Shown piece after piece: positions 49,172 through 59,014 of a stretch of DNA of 64,000 nt. The notes under the pieces are model-generated. The model made no database searches. It saw only the letters and a list, made by a program, of their open reading frames with translations, and was not told where the DNA came from. The stretch lies in NCBI GenBank assembly GCA_020854265.1, contig JADZFU010000004.1, forward strand, positions 124,001 to 188,000. The letters are read 5' to 3'. How positions within the stretch are numbered: position 1 is the stretch's first letter; every line of letters begins with the position of its first letter. This DNA comes from Candidatus Uhrbacteria bacterium. Its GTDB lineage: Bacteria; Patescibacteriota; Patescibacteriia; 2-12-FULL-60-25. The position numbers and the translations under genes are program-made.

Positions 49172-50935
49172 ATGTGTGGGATCGCCGGTGAAATCCGTTT
49201 ATCTGGCCAAAAAATCGATCAGGACCGCCTCCGGCGCATGTCCGAGGCTTTGTCGCGCCGCGGTCCTGATGGAGAGGGGCTTTGGGTTGAGGGCCAGGCG
49301 GGCTTGGCGCACCGCCGACTTGCCATCATCGACTTAACGGAAGGCGGAAAACAGCCCATGTCGACTCCGGACGGCCGTTATACGATTACATTTAACGGTG
49401 AAATATATAATTATAAAGAGCTAAAGGAGCAAATAACGAACAGCGAATATCGATTCATTTCAGAATCGGATACCGAGGTTCTGCTCGCATTGTATGCGCT
49501 GGAAGGAGAAAAGATGTTGGAAAAAATCCATGGCATGTTCGCATTTGCCATTTGGGATCGGGATACATCCACGCTTTTCTTTGCCCGCGACCGTATTGGC
49601 AAAAAACCATTTTTTTATCGCGCAGCATCCGACGCATTCACATTCGCATCGGAATTGAAAGCGATTCGTGCGGTTGATTCGTTAGAGATCGACGAACTTT
49701 CCGTAAAGCTTTTTCTCGGACTCCAGTATGTTCCGAGTCCGATGACGGGCTTTGTCGGCATTTCATCGCTTGCGCCCGGGATGTGCGGCACGTGGAGAGA
49801 AGGCCAATTCGCGTTGAGAAAATATGTGCGCGATGCGGGATCTTCACCGGATTCTTTTGAAAAAGCTGCGATGCATGTCAAATCGCTGCTGGATGAAAGC
49901 GTGCGGCTTCGATTGATTGCCGATGTACCGGTCGGAATATTTTTATCCGGCGGGATCGATTCGTCGGCAATCGCCGCACTCGCATCGAAACAAGGAGCAA
50001 AACTTTCTTCATTTACGCTTGGATTTGACGATGAAAAATTCGACGAACGCGACGAGGCAGCCGATCTCGCCAAGCGTTTCGGGTTTGAGCACCATTCCTT
50101 TGTTGCAAGGCCGGAGGACTTGCTCGCTATCGCAGATGATGTCATCAAGCACTATGACGCTCCGTATGCTGATTCGTCCTCGCTTAATACATGGCTCATT
50201 GCCAAAGAAACGCGGAAATACGCAAAAGCTGTTTTGACCGGCGATGGCGGCGATGAGTTGTTCGGCGGTTATCGTCGGTATCGGTATTTTGAAAAAGCCC
50301 TTCGTTTTCCTCGTAGCACGTATCAGATAGCTCGCGGCATCGGAAAAATGACAGGCAATACAAAAATCCAGCGTTTCGCTGAAACGATAAACGGAGGGTA
50401 CGCAGCATTGTTTTGCGGAGCGTACTTTCAACAGCCAGAGGCGCTGACGTTCATACGCGAACGGTTCAACAAGGAAATGGATCCGATCGGGGCAGCCATG
50501 GATTTTGATTTACGTTCTTATTTGCCGGATGATTTGAATGTGAAGATGGACCGGGCGACCATGGCGCACGGCTTGGAGGCGCGCTGTCCGCTGCTGGACC
50601 AAGATCTTGTCGCTTACGTTACTTCGTTACCAACGAGTTATCGGTTTTCATCCACGAAACAAAAAGCGCTGCTGGTTGAGGCGGTGAAAGACCTTTTGCC
50701 GCAAGATGTGCTGACTCGACCGAAGCGCGGGTTCCAAATTCCGCTTGCCGGATGGTTTCGTGGGCCGCTCCGCCGTGCATTTGTTGAGCGGTGTATCGGA
50801 AACAAGAAGCTCGAGCAGTATATTTCTCCGTCTGTTATCGAAACGCTTGTGCGAGAAAATGACCGAGGTTCCGATCATGGCAATCGTCTATGGATGACCT
50901 ACTCGCTTGCCACATGGCTTGAAGTATATGGATAA
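49172..50935 (+). CDS. asnB: Asparagine synthase-like amidotransferase 1
   Basis: 587 residues from the ATG at 49172, which gives the required Met-Cys N-terminus (MCGIAGEI, Cys nucleophile after processing); the frame from 49145 would bury it. The glutaminase domain (1-200) has RRGPDGEG, HRRLAIIDL, NGEIYNYKEL. The synthetase domain has the PP-loop SGGIDSS (about 261), TGDGGDELFGGY and MDRATMAHGLEARCPLLD. It may make asparagine, but its place in a glycan locus suggests amidation of a sugar acid, as for WbpS-type enzymes. A TAGGCT box lies seven bases upstream. Confidence 0.9.
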   Translation: MCGIAGEIRLSGQKIDQDRLRRMSEALSRRGPDGEGLWVEGQAGLAHRRLAIIDLTEGGKQPMSTPDGRYTITFNGEIYNYKELKEQITNSEYRFISESDTEVLLALYALEGEKMLEKIHGMFAFAIWDRDTSTLFFARDRIGKKPFFYRAASDAFTFASELKAIRAVDSLEIDELSVKLFLGLQYVPSPMTGFVGISSLAPGMCGTWREGQFALRKYVRDAGSSPDSFEKAAMHVKSLLDESVRLRLIADVPVGIFLSGGIDSSAIAALASKQGAKLSSFTLGFDDEKFDERDEAADLAKRFGFEHHSFVARPEDLLAIADDVIKHYDAPYADSSSLNTWLIAKETRKYAKAVLTGDGGDELFGGYRRYRYFEKALRFPRSTYQIARGIGKMTGNTKIQRFAETINGGYAALFCGAYFQQPEALTFIRERFNKEMDPIGAAMDFDLRSYLPDDLNVKMDRATMAHGLEARCPLLDQDLVAYVTSLPTSYRFSSTKQKALLVEAVKDLLPQDVLTRPKRGFQIPLAGWFRGPLRRAFVERCIGNKKLEQYISPSVIETLVRENDRGSDHGNRLWMTYSLATWLEVYG

Positions 50936-53018
50936 GAAGCGTGTTTTGATTTTTGCTACGACCTACTATCCCGTTTACAGCGGTGCTGAAGTTGCCGTAC
51001 ATGAATTGACTGATCGGATTGACGATTTCGAATATGATTTGATCTGCGCCCGTTTTAAAAGCGGATTGTCCCGCTCTGAACGGATTGGAAACGTGATGGT
51101 GCACCGTGTCGGATTAGGCCGGCCGTTGGATAAATATTTATTACCTGTTCTTGGTCCATTGCGCGCACTCCGTCTCAAAAAGCCCGACATCGTATGGTCC
51201 CTCATGGCAAGTTATGGAGGATTCGCCGCCCTGTTTTTTTCATGGCTAAAACCGAAACCTCGTTTATTGCTTACGCTTCAAGAAGGCGATCCGCTCGAAC
51301 ACTATACAAAGCGTCTCGGGATTTTTTCTCCGCTCCATCCGCTGCTCTTTGCACGTGCTGATGCTGTCCAGGCGATTAGTCATTTTTTAGCGGATTGGTC
51401 CAAACGAATGGGTTTTTCGGGCGAGCCCGAAGTGATTCCTAACGGTGTTCCGATCGAGCAGTTTACAAAGCGTATTCTACCTGAGGAGCGTGCACGAATC
51501 CGTTCTGGGTTTGGGTTTTCCGAATCCGATACGGTTTTGATCCATACCGGACGGCTGTCTAAAAAGAATGGCGTTGATGATTTGATCCGTTCTCTTTTGA
51601 TTTTGCCGTCTTCGTTCAAGATTCTTCTCATCGGCAATGGAGAGGATGAAAACGCATTAAAGAATCTTGCAGAACAGCTGGATGTTTCCAAGCGGATCGT
51701 TTTTGCCGGACCGAGGCCATATATTGAATTGCCGCCCTATTTACAGGCGAGCGATATTTTCGTGCGCGCATCCTTGTCTGAAGGGCTCGGGAATTCGTTT
51801 TTAGAGGCGATGGCATGCGGTATCCCCGTTATCGGGACTCCGGTTGGCGGGATTCCGGATTTTTTGACGGATGGCGAGACGGGAATCATGTGCCACCCAC
51901 GCGATCCAAAATCAATCGCCGAAGCTGTTTTGCGCCTGATAGGCGACCGCGATTTGCGAGACAGGCTCGTACAGAATGGTTCGCGTTTGGTTGCCGATAA
52001 ATACAATTGGGATCGTTTGGCCGACGCATTTGGAAAATTGCTCGCCAAGCTTGTCGTCATGAAAAGGATCCTGGTTGCAACAGGTGCGTATCCACCAAAG
52101 ATCGGCGGTTCGGCAATCATCTCAAAAGAAATGACGGATGATTTCCGCAAGAATGGACATCATGTCGATGTACTTACATATGGCGAACGTGTCCGTTATG
52201 TCCCATTTGCATGGAAGGCTAGACGTTTGCTCAAACGCATGGATCAGGCGATGGCATTCGATGCATACTCTTCAGGTATCCCCGTGCGGCTTGCGCTTAT
52301 CGGATTATCAGTAGAATTTGTGATCCGCTTGGGAGGGGAGTGGATCTGGGAGAGCTCGGTGCTGAAAGGGAAAACAAAAAAACCATTACGAATTTTTTGG
52401 AAGGAACAAATATTCTCTTTTTCCGACAGGTTGAAGCTCGTTTTGTATCGTTGGGTTTTAACGCGTACGGATCGAGTGATCGTTCCGTCGGCATTCATCG
52501 GAGACATATTGCCCACGATCGAGCCGTCAGTTGCCGGTAAAATCTCGATTGTGCCAAACGAACGGCGTTTTGAATCGATTGCACAGCGGCCGCCGAGAGC
52601 TCCCGGGCCGCTGCGGCTTATTTTTGTCGGCCGCTATGTCCCGGTAAAAAATCTTCCATTCCTTGCGGATATTTTAAAAGAGCTGCATCAGGAGGGCCTG
52701 GTTTTCTCCATGACGTTTATCGGAGACGGGCCGGACGAAAACCGTCTCAAGGAGATTCTGAAGGGGATAGAGGGCATACGATTTGCCGGACGGCTGCCGC
52801 ACGATGAAGCGATGCGTGAAATCTCAAAAGCCGACCTCATGCTGCACCCTTCTCTTTCTGATATTTCGCCAAATACCGTCGTTGAAACCATCTCCCTTGG
52901 TGTGCCATGTTTGATTACAACCGAGCATGGTTTAACAAGACCGCTTCATGGCTGTACGGAGATCCCTCCGGATGACCGTGATGGATGGAAGCAGGCAATT
53001 AAACAATTCAAGGTATGA
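50928..53018 (+). CDS. Tandem GT4 glycosyltransferase fusion
   Basis: 696 residues from the ATG at 50928, which overlaps the asnB stop by eight bases. Two complete GT4 enzymes are joined. The first (1-375) has YPVYSGAEVAVHEL, HTGRLSKKNGVDDLIRSL and ASLSEGLGNSFLEAMACG. The second begins at M378 (MKRILVATGAYPPKIGGSA) and has FVGRYVPVKNLPFLADIL and HPSLSDISPNTVVETISLG. No linker or leftover stop separates them. Two consecutive sugar additions by one chain are plausible. An internal start at 52059 is possible. Confidence 0.9.
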   Translation: MDKKRVLIFATTYYPVYSGAEVAVHELTDRIDDFEYDLICARFKSGLSRSERIGNVMVHRVGLGRPLDKYLLPVLGPLRALRLKKPDIVWSLMASYGGFAALFFSWLKPKPRLLLTLQEGDPLEHYTKRLGIFSPLHPLLFARADAVQAISHFLADWSKRMGFSGEPEVIPNGVPIEQFTKRILPEERARIRSGFGFSESDTVLIHTGRLSKKNGVDDLIRSLLILPSSFKILLIGNGEDENALKNLAEQLDVSKRIVFAGPRPYIELPPYLQASDIFVRASLSEGLGNSFLEAMACGIPVIGTPVGGIPDFLTDGETGIMCHPRDPKSIAEAVLRLIGDRDLRDRLVQNGSRLVADKYNWDRLADAFGKLLAKLVVMKRILVATGAYPPKIGGSAIISKEMTDDFRKNGHHVDVLTYGERVRYVPFAWKARRLLKRMDQAMAFDAYSSGIPVRLALIGLSVEFVIRLGGEWIWESSVLKGKTKKPLRIFWKEQIFSFSDRLKLVLYRWVLTRTDRVIVPSAFIGDILPTIEPSVAGKISIVPNERRFESIAQRPPRAPGPLRLIFVGRYVPVKNLPFLADILKELHQEGLVFSMTFIGDGPDENRLKEILKGIEGIRFAGRLPHDEAMREISKADLMLHPSLSDISPNTVVETISLGVPCLITTEHGLTRPLHGCTEIPPDDRDGWKQAIKQFKV

Positions 53019-54034
53019 AAAAAATAATCGCACTCGTATTTGTTGCATTGGCTGCTTTTTTGAAATTACGGTTCGTGCCATTCCAGATATCCGCGGATTA
53101 CTATACCTACCTTCAGACCGCGGATCTATTCGCGGGATTGCCGGTTGAACAAATGTACGGATTCCGTATTTTAAAACCGCTTACGAGTTACGGACTTTTG
53201 TGGGTCTCATCTCTCACCGGATCGTACGAGAGTGCGTTTTGGTGGATTATGATGGTAGGTTTTGTCGCGTGTTTGCCAGTTGCGTATTCAATCGGCAAGC
53301 ATTTTTTTGGCAAGGAAAAATCGGGCATCGTGTATATGCTGTGGATCATGCTTTCTTATCCGATGCTCAAATACGGATTGGAGATGGCAACTGATAGCGT
53401 GGCTTGGCTCTTTTATTTTTTATCGACGCTGTTTCTTGTTTTGTATTGGATCCAGAAAAAGGAATCAGCCCTATGGATTGCGATGGTATGGATTACGCTC
53501 GGTTTTTTTTGGAAGGAGTATGTGGTGGTATCGCTTATCGCTTTGCATGTGCTCGTGCTCTTGGACAGGAAGCGTCCGTTAATCGATTCCATCGTTCTGT
53601 TAGCAAAGCTCGATGCATTGTTCGTTATCCCGCATGCCGTGTGGCAAGTTTATGTTTTTCAGACGTATGGTTATACGTATTTTGACTGGTATTTTGTTCA
53701 AGATCGTCCGTATCGAGAATGGACGCCGTATCATTATGGAAAGAGCCTGTTTGCTCTTTTGATGCTCGGATGGGCTTTTGTATTCGTTGGCTTGAAGCAA
53801 TGGAAACAATTCGGATACGAGAAATTGCTTTTGGCGGCTGTGCTGGTATTCGCGGCTAGCTTTTGTTTTATTTGGGGCTGGCCTTCATCGCGTCTCTTTT
53901 TTGTCCTGACTCCTCCGCTCGCTTTGGTTGGGGTTTATGGATTCGAGCGAATTTGCAAAAAGGATTGGCAATACTGGTTCGGATTGATTGTGGTTTTGGG
54001 CGGACATCTTGCCTGGCTCCTCATGAACAGGTAA
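53015..54034 (+). CDS. Polytopic membrane protein, GT-C-like
   Basis: 339 residues with eight to ten membrane segments. An acidic loop after TM1 (SADYYTYLQTADLFAG) and the general pattern resemble GT-C-fold glycosyltransferases or the DUF2029/PMT-like group, which use polyprenyl-phosphate sugars outside the membrane. No family-defining motif is certain. The start overlaps the preceding GT fusion gene by four bases (ATGA), so it belongs to the same operon. Confidence 0.7.
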   Translation: MKKIIALVFVALAAFLKLRFVPFQISADYYTYLQTADLFAGLPVEQMYGFRILKPLTSYGLLWVSSLTGSYESAFWWIMMVGFVACLPVAYSIGKHFFGKEKSGIVYMLWIMLSYPMLKYGLEMATDSVAWLFYFLSTLFLVLYWIQKKESALWIAMVWITLGFFWKEYVVVSLIALHVLVLLDRKRPLIDSIVLLAKLDALFVIPHAVWQVYVFQTYGYTYFDWYFVQDRPYREWTPYHYGKSLFALLMLGWAFVFVGLKQWKQFGYEKLLLAAVLVFAASFCFIWGWPSSRLFFVLTPPLALVGVYGFERICKKDWQYWFGLIVVLGGHLAWLLMNR

Positions 54035-54043
54035 AACACTCGC

Positions 54044-55291
54044 ATGCGGCTTAGTATCGTGATCCCTTGCTACAACGAACGCCAGACGATCGAGGGGGTT
54101 GTGGCCCGCGTCCGGAATGCGCCTTTGCCATCCGGCTGGGAGCGCGAGCTTATTATCGTGGATGACGGTTCAAATGACGGTACGCGCGACTTACTTGCGG
54201 GTATCTCCGGCCGCGGCGAAGCTCGGGTGATTTTGCATGAACAGAATAAAGGGAAGGGCGGTGCGCTCAAAACCGGTTTTCAGGCGGCCGAAGGCGATTA
54301 TCTTTTGATTCAAGATGCCGATAACGAGTACCATCCGGAGGATTACCACGTTTTAATCGAGTCCGTAATCTCGAATCCCGAAGGCAGCGTGTTTGGCTCT
54401 AGAACTATGGGGAGCAATAATGTTCCGGTCAGCATGGTCTATTTTTATGGCGGGCAGATGATTGGCAAAATTTTTAATGCCGTACACGGGACTTCGCTTA
54501 CCGACATCACGACTTGCTACAAGGTTTTTCCTCGCTGGGTTGTTCCGCAATTACTCCGCAGCCGCCGGGATGATTTCGTCTTTGATGCGATTGATTTGAC
54601 CCATGCCCTGGTGCAGGCCGGTCCGATTGTCGAAGTACCGATTCGGTACACTTGCCGCGATGCTTCGGAAGGAAAAAAATTGAAGTTTTCCGACGGCTTG
54701 AAATGTTTTACCGCCCTTCTCAAGCAGGCGTTTTCTTTGGATAGCCTTATCCAGTGGCTCCGATTCCATCAAGTCGGGCGAGAGGTTAGAGCCGGTGCTA
54801 TCGTCGCAGATATCGGATGCGGATTAGAGTCGGCATTTTTGTCGCGTATTCGAAACAAGATAGCTGGAGGATTAGCGATAGATAAACGAGCTATTCCAAG
54901 TACGCGCGGTACCATCCAAACAATCCCAGTTGATTTCGATCATCACGATGCGGAACGTATCTTCTCGGAGCTCCCGACATTTGATCAAGCGTTCATGTTG
55001 GCCGTACTCGAGCACCTGCACCATCCGGAAGCGGTTGTACGGGCAATCTTTGCGCATCTGCCGCCGGGAGGGTCGTTTGTCATGACCACGCCTTCGCGCG
55101 GATCAAAACCGGTGCTCGAGTTTCTTGCATTCAAGCTGCATTTGATAGACGCGCATGAAATCGAAGACCACAAACACTATTTTTCAAAAACGGAATTGAT
55201 CGATTTGATGCGGCGTGTCGGTTTTACGGATATCACGCACCGTTATTTTGAGTTCCGGATGAACCATTTTGTTTCGGTGCGGAAACCGTGA
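54044..55291 (+). CDS. GT2 glycosyltransferase fused to a methyltransferase
   Basis: 415 residues. Residues 1-225 are a GT2 domain like dolichyl-phosphate mannose synthase: IVIPCYNERQTIEGV, LIIVDDGSNDGT, GKGGALKTGF, IQDADNEYHPED. Residues 235-415 are a class I methyltransferase with VADIGCGLESAFL, AVLEHLHHPEAVV and LPPGGSFVMTTPS. The first domain probably makes a polyprenyl-phosphate sugar donor; the second may methylate a sugar. The last 59 bases overlap the converging methyltransferase gene. Confidence 0.9.
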   Translation: MRLSIVIPCYNERQTIEGVVARVRNAPLPSGWERELIIVDDGSNDGTRDLLAGISGRGEARVILHEQNKGKGGALKTGFQAAEGDYLLIQDADNEYHPEDYHVLIESVISNPEGSVFGSRTMGSNNVPVSMVYFYGGQMIGKIFNAVHGTSLTDITTCYKVFPRWVVPQLLRSRRDDFVFDAIDLTHALVQAGPIVEVPIRYTCRDASEGKKLKFSDGLKCFTALLKQAFSLDSLIQWLRFHQVGREVRAGAIVADIGCGLESAFLSRIRNKIAGGLAIDKRAIPSTRGTIQTIPVDFDHHDAERIFSELPTFDQAFMLAVLEHLHHPEAVVRAIFAHLPPGGSFVMTTPSRGSKPVLEFLAFKLHLIDAHEIEDHKHYFSKTELIDLMRRVGFTDITHRYFEFRMNHFVSVRKP

Positions 55292-56054
55292 CGATGAATC
55301 CTGTTCCAAGACGGCGCAAGATCGGAGTGCGGCCAAAGCGTTCCAGCTGTTCCGAGATCCAACACGCCAATGCCGGAAGTATTTTATCGAGCGGGCGAAG
55401 CGCGATTTTCATATTGTAAAAAACCACGTCGTCAATCTGCCATCCGGCTGATGTAAGTGCCGAGAGCGTCGATTGAAGATCGTATTCACGGTGTTTGACG
55501 CCTGGACCTGATTTTCCTTTGCGGACGATCTGTAATATGGGTTTAGCTATCGCATGCGTCAGTCGATCCCATATGCGCGCAGGACTCATGCGGTGCGGAT
55601 AGGTGACGGTAAAAATCGCACCAGGTTTTGCGACACGCAGACATTCTTTTAAAACAGCATCCTCGTTGTTGAGGTATTCCATGAGTCCCATGGCCGCCAA
55701 CCCTTCTACGGATGCATTTGGCAGCGGAATCTGTTCGGCATTCGCAACTAAAAATGTGCAGTCTGGATCCGATCCGTACAGCTCTTTGCTGAGCTCGATC
55801 ATGTGCGGGGCGATGTCGAGACCGATAAATTTATAGTCACGTTTCCGTAGGTCTTCTACAAATGTCGCAGGGCCGCATGCGACATCCAAAACCGTACTGC
55901 CGGCCGGAAGCTTGGCGAGCTGTTCAAGGCAGCGCGTGCGGCGTATGCGGAAGGAATGCCCGTCTTGATTACGTGCCTTGTACCATTCGAAATACGGTTT
56001 CGCGAGCGAATCAAAATGGGAGGTGACGCGTTCTTGTGGTTGAAATTCGGCCAT
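55233..56054 (-). CDS. Class I SAM-dependent methyltransferase
   Basis: 273 residues, leftward. Motif I STVLDVACGPATFVEDL (about 53-69), KFIGLDIAPHMIELSKELYG, then LVANAEQIPLPNASVEGLAA and RVAKPGAIFTVTYPHR. The N-terminus AEFQPQERVTSHFDSLAKPY is like UbiG/Coq3-type enzymes. In this locus it probably methylates a sugar or lipid carrier. The C-terminal 20 residues are coded in the overlap with the GT2 fusion gene. A NodB-like gene lies four bases upstream on the same strand. Confidence 0.9.
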   Translation of the reverse strand: MAEFQPQERVTSHFDSLAKPYFEWYKARNQDGHSFRIRRTRCLEQLAKLPAGSTVLDVACGPATFVEDLRKRDYKFIGLDIAPHMIELSKELYGSDPDCTFLVANAEQIPLPNASVEGLAAMGLMEYLNNEDAVLKECLRVAKPGAIFTVTYPHRMSPARIWDRLTHAIAKPILQIVRKGKSGPGVKHREYDLQSTLSALTSAGWQIDDVVFYNMKIALRPLDKILPALACWISEQLERFGRTPILRRLGTGFIVTVSAPKQNGSSGTQNNGA

Positions 56055-56058
56055 ATAT

Positions 56059-56940
56059 TTAACGTTTTATGGCACGCAGTTTCGCACGCAGATCCAAAGC
56101 GGTCAATGCAAAGCGTACCGGATCGGACCAATAATCCACCGGATTGCGCTTTAACAAGAAGGGATCGTCATGTTTATGCACTTTTCCGTCGATCGTCGTG
56201 AGGCAGGTTTCATAGCCCGCATGTTTGATTGTATTTACAACCGCATCATTCCAGTCGGAAGGCTGGCCATTGGGAAATGCAAAATGACGGCAGTTGTTAC
56301 CGAGTTTTTCCTCGATGCGTTTTTTGCTTCCGAGAATCTCATGCTCCATTCGTTCTGCGGCACAAGCAGCCAAAATCGGATGGGTAATAGTATGCGCACC
56401 AATTTCAAATCCTTGCTCCAAAAGATCGGAAGCTTGTTCCCATGTCATTGGTTTTTGGAGTGGAAATAATTGGCTCGCACCGGTGCGCTCTTCTAGCTCG
56501 CGTAATTTTGTTTCGCGTACATCCTCCGGAAGTTTTTTGAATTCTGCGCGGAGCTTTTCATCCGCTTTCGGATCAGGATTTATTTTTCTAAATGCATTTT
56601 CAAAACGGTCGACCCATAACGCATGGGTTCCGTCGATAAATCCGGTTGTCAGATAAAAGATAGCCGGCACTCCTTCGTCACGAAGAATTTTTGCAGCCGT
56701 TGTTGCATTGTCTGCATATCCATCGTCAAACGTTACGCACACGGCACGTTTTGGAAGCGTATCTTCTCCTTTGAGCCAGCCAGAGGCTTGTTTCATCGAA
56801 ACCGGATTCATCCATCGTTTTACCCATCGGATATTTTGCCTGAACTGCCTTTCGGATACGTGCTTTTTACGGATATCAGGAGATTCCCGGTCGGAATCGG
56901 GCCGGACGCCATGATAAAGCAAAAATTGCAGGGAAGACAT
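56059..56940 (-). CDS. Polysaccharide deacetylase (NodB domain)
   Basis: 293 residues, leftward. The catalytic motif 1 is VTFDDGYADN (about 69-78), with the Asp pair, and motif 2 is GAHTITHPIL (two metal His, about 185-194). It starts with LQFLLYHGVRP, typical of this family. These enzymes remove N-acetyl groups from amino-sugar polymers. No signal peptide is visible, so it may act on a cytoplasmic or membrane intermediate. It is divergent from the GT fusion at 56961. Confidence 0.92.
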   Translation of the reverse strand: MSSLQFLLYHGVRPDSDRESPDIRKKHVSERQFRQNIRWVKRWMNPVSMKQASGWLKGEDTLPKRAVCVTFDDGYADNATTAAKILRDEGVPAIFYLTTGFIDGTHALWVDRFENAFRKINPDPKADEKLRAEFKKLPEDVRETKLRELEERTGASQLFPLQKPMTWEQASDLLEQGFEIGAHTITHPILAACAAERMEHEILGSKKRIEEKLGNNCRHFAFPNGQPSDWNDAVVNTIKHAGYETCLTTIDGKVHKHDDPFLLKRNPVDYWSDPVRFALTALDLRAKLRAIKR

Positions 56941-56960
56941 GAAAATGGCAAGCTCGTTAT

Positions 56961-59009
56961 ATGAGGATTCTGGTTATTGGTTGGGATACCACGGTGGCTA
57001 ATCTTACGTCAATTTCAGCCAAAAGACAGCTGGCGTATTTTCGCGGCTGGAATGCGGATATTCTTGTCGTAGGAAAGGGAACTGAGCAAACTGTTTCGCT
57101 ATCGCCACAGGTGACCGTGCATATTACAGGCGGGTCAAATCCACTGTCGGTCGTTTATCGTGCGTGGAATTTGGCACGCCGTTTATCTCGAAAAAACGGA
57201 TATGATGTTGTTTCGGTTCAGGAGCCGCTGGTTTGCGGATGGATTGCTTTTTTGTCCAAATCCCGTTTGAGCGCTCTGCATGTTCAGGATCACAGCGCGC
57301 GCGTGAAACATGTGCTGGCAAAATTTATTGCGCGGAACGCTGATCGTATTCGGACCGTGAGCGTGCGAGGAAAAAGAGCATTGGTTGAATTGGGCGTGAA
57401 TGAATCGCGTATCGATACGGGTTCGGTGGCTATCGATCTTGAGCGCTATTTTTCAACCGTCCGCCATCCGTCTGATCCGCGCATCGTGTGTATTGCTCGT
57501 TTATATAAGGAAAAAGGCGTGGATATATTGATGCGGGTTTTTTCCGAAGTCATAAAACGCGTGCCGATGGCGAAGCTTGTTCTCGTAGGCGATGGTCCGG
57601 AGCGTTCAAATCTAGAAACACTCGCAAAAGAGCTTGGCGTTTTTTCATCGGTCGAGTTTGTCGGCCATCAAACCGATATCGCTCCGTATTTGGCGAGCGC
57701 TTCGGTCGTGGTACAGCCTTCGCATTATGAAGGCTGGGGGCTGTCGATTACCGAAGCTGCGGCGGCAGGCTGTCCGATTGTGATGACGGATGTCGGTTGT
57801 GCCGGAGAAGTAATTATCGACAAAGAATCAGGGTTGGTGGTTCCTGTTGGCGATGAAGTACGCATGGCAGAAGCAATATTGTCAGTTTTGACAAATACAT
57901 CACTGGCAGATCGATTAGGAAAAAATGCACGAGAAGCGGCAAAACGATTGCCGAGCGCCGAGGAATCTGTCGAACGCGTCCGCATGTCTTTGGAGAAATC
58001 GGTAAAACCGATTCGTTTGCTTGTTGTCGCGCAAGCTGTTGATGCCGACGATGCCTTGTTCGGATTTTTTACGGGCTGGCTCAAGTCAGCCGCATCGGTG
58101 TTTGAGCGTTTGACTGTCGCTGGTTTGCGTGTCGGAAGATATGATTTGCCACCGAACGTTTCGGTGTTTGCCATGCGCCGCAAAGAATCCCGCAGCAAAA
58201 TTGAACCAATTATTACTTTGATGCGCGAGAGCTGGAAACGCCGCCACGACTACGATGCGGTGTTTGTGCGGGGAGATGCACAATATACGGCATTGCTTGG
58301 CTGGTGGTGGAAGTTGCTCCGCAAGCCCGTCGTGTTTTGGTATACGCACGTCACAGCACGTAGTATTTGGTTTTGGCTTGCTGTGCCATGGGCTTCGCGC
58401 GTCGTGACGGCTGTTCCGGAATCCAATCCGCTAAAATCCGCCGTACGCATCGGACATCATATCGATACCGAGCATTTTGCCGCTGCGGATCATCCAGAAC
58501 ATGATCCACCGATCTTGCTGATTTTTGGCCGCGTCTCGCCGGTAAAGAGGGTGGATTGGATTTTGGAGGCGCTTCAACCATTGGTCGAAGCCAGAAAACT
58601 CAAGATATGTATTGTCGGATCAGCTTCGGATGAAGAGACGGCAAAACGCGTCCGATCATACGTGAACGCGAATGTCGAATGGAATGAACAGGCAATCCCT
58701 GGCGATAAAGCTCCGAAGATCTATGCATCGGCCGATTTTTTGGTGAGTGCAACAGATGGATCTATGGACAAGGTCATCATCGAGGCGGCTGCCTCGGGAC
58801 TCGCCGTATTCGCGGCCACAAAAGGGCACTTTTCTTCGATGCAATTTTCTACCCAAATGGAATTGCGCCAATCCGTAGAGACATATCTTGCACTTGATGC
58901 CGATCAACGGAAACGAATTAAAGAACAGCTTCGGGCTTGGGCAGAGTCACAACACGGGATTGCCGGACATCTAAAACGTCTCCGCGAAACGTTTCTCGGG
59001 GTATACTAG
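56961..59009 (+). CDS. Second tandem GT4 glycosyltransferase fusion
   Basis: 682 residues. The first GT4 domain (1-350) shows ILVIGWDTTVANL, IVCIARLYKEKGVDILMRVF, LVLVGDGPERSNLE and PSHYEGWGLSITEAAAAG. The second (about 352-682) starts KPIRLLVVAQ and has LLIFGRVSPVKRVDWILEAL and SATDGSMDKVIIEAAASG. The two halves are only distantly alike, and unlike the fusion at 50928. Both keep the C-terminal donor-binding glutamates, so both may be active. Confidence 0.88.
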   Translation: MRILVIGWDTTVANLTSISAKRQLAYFRGWNADILVVGKGTEQTVSLSPQVTVHITGGSNPLSVVYRAWNLARRLSRKNGYDVVSVQEPLVCGWIAFLSKSRLSALHVQDHSARVKHVLAKFIARNADRIRTVSVRGKRALVELGVNESRIDTGSVAIDLERYFSTVRHPSDPRIVCIARLYKEKGVDILMRVFSEVIKRVPMAKLVLVGDGPERSNLETLAKELGVFSSVEFVGHQTDIAPYLASASVVVQPSHYEGWGLSITEAAAAGCPIVMTDVGCAGEVIIDKESGLVVPVGDEVRMAEAILSVLTNTSLADRLGKNAREAAKRLPSAEESVERVRMSLEKSVKPIRLLVVAQAVDADDALFGFFTGWLKSAASVFERLTVAGLRVGRYDLPPNVSVFAMRRKESRSKIEPIITLMRESWKRRHDYDAVFVRGDAQYTALLGWWWKLLRKPVVFWYTHVTARSIWFWLAVPWASRVVTAVPESNPLKSAVRIGHHIDTEHFAAADHPEHDPPILLIFGRVSPVKRVDWILEALQPLVEARKLKICIVGSASDEETAKRVRSYVNANVEWNEQAIPGDKAPKIYASADFLVSATDGSMDKVIIEAAASGLAVFAATKGHFSSMQFSTQMELRQSVETYLALDADQRKRIKEQLRAWAESQHGIAGHLKRLRETFLGVY

Positions 59010-59014
59010 TGCTT

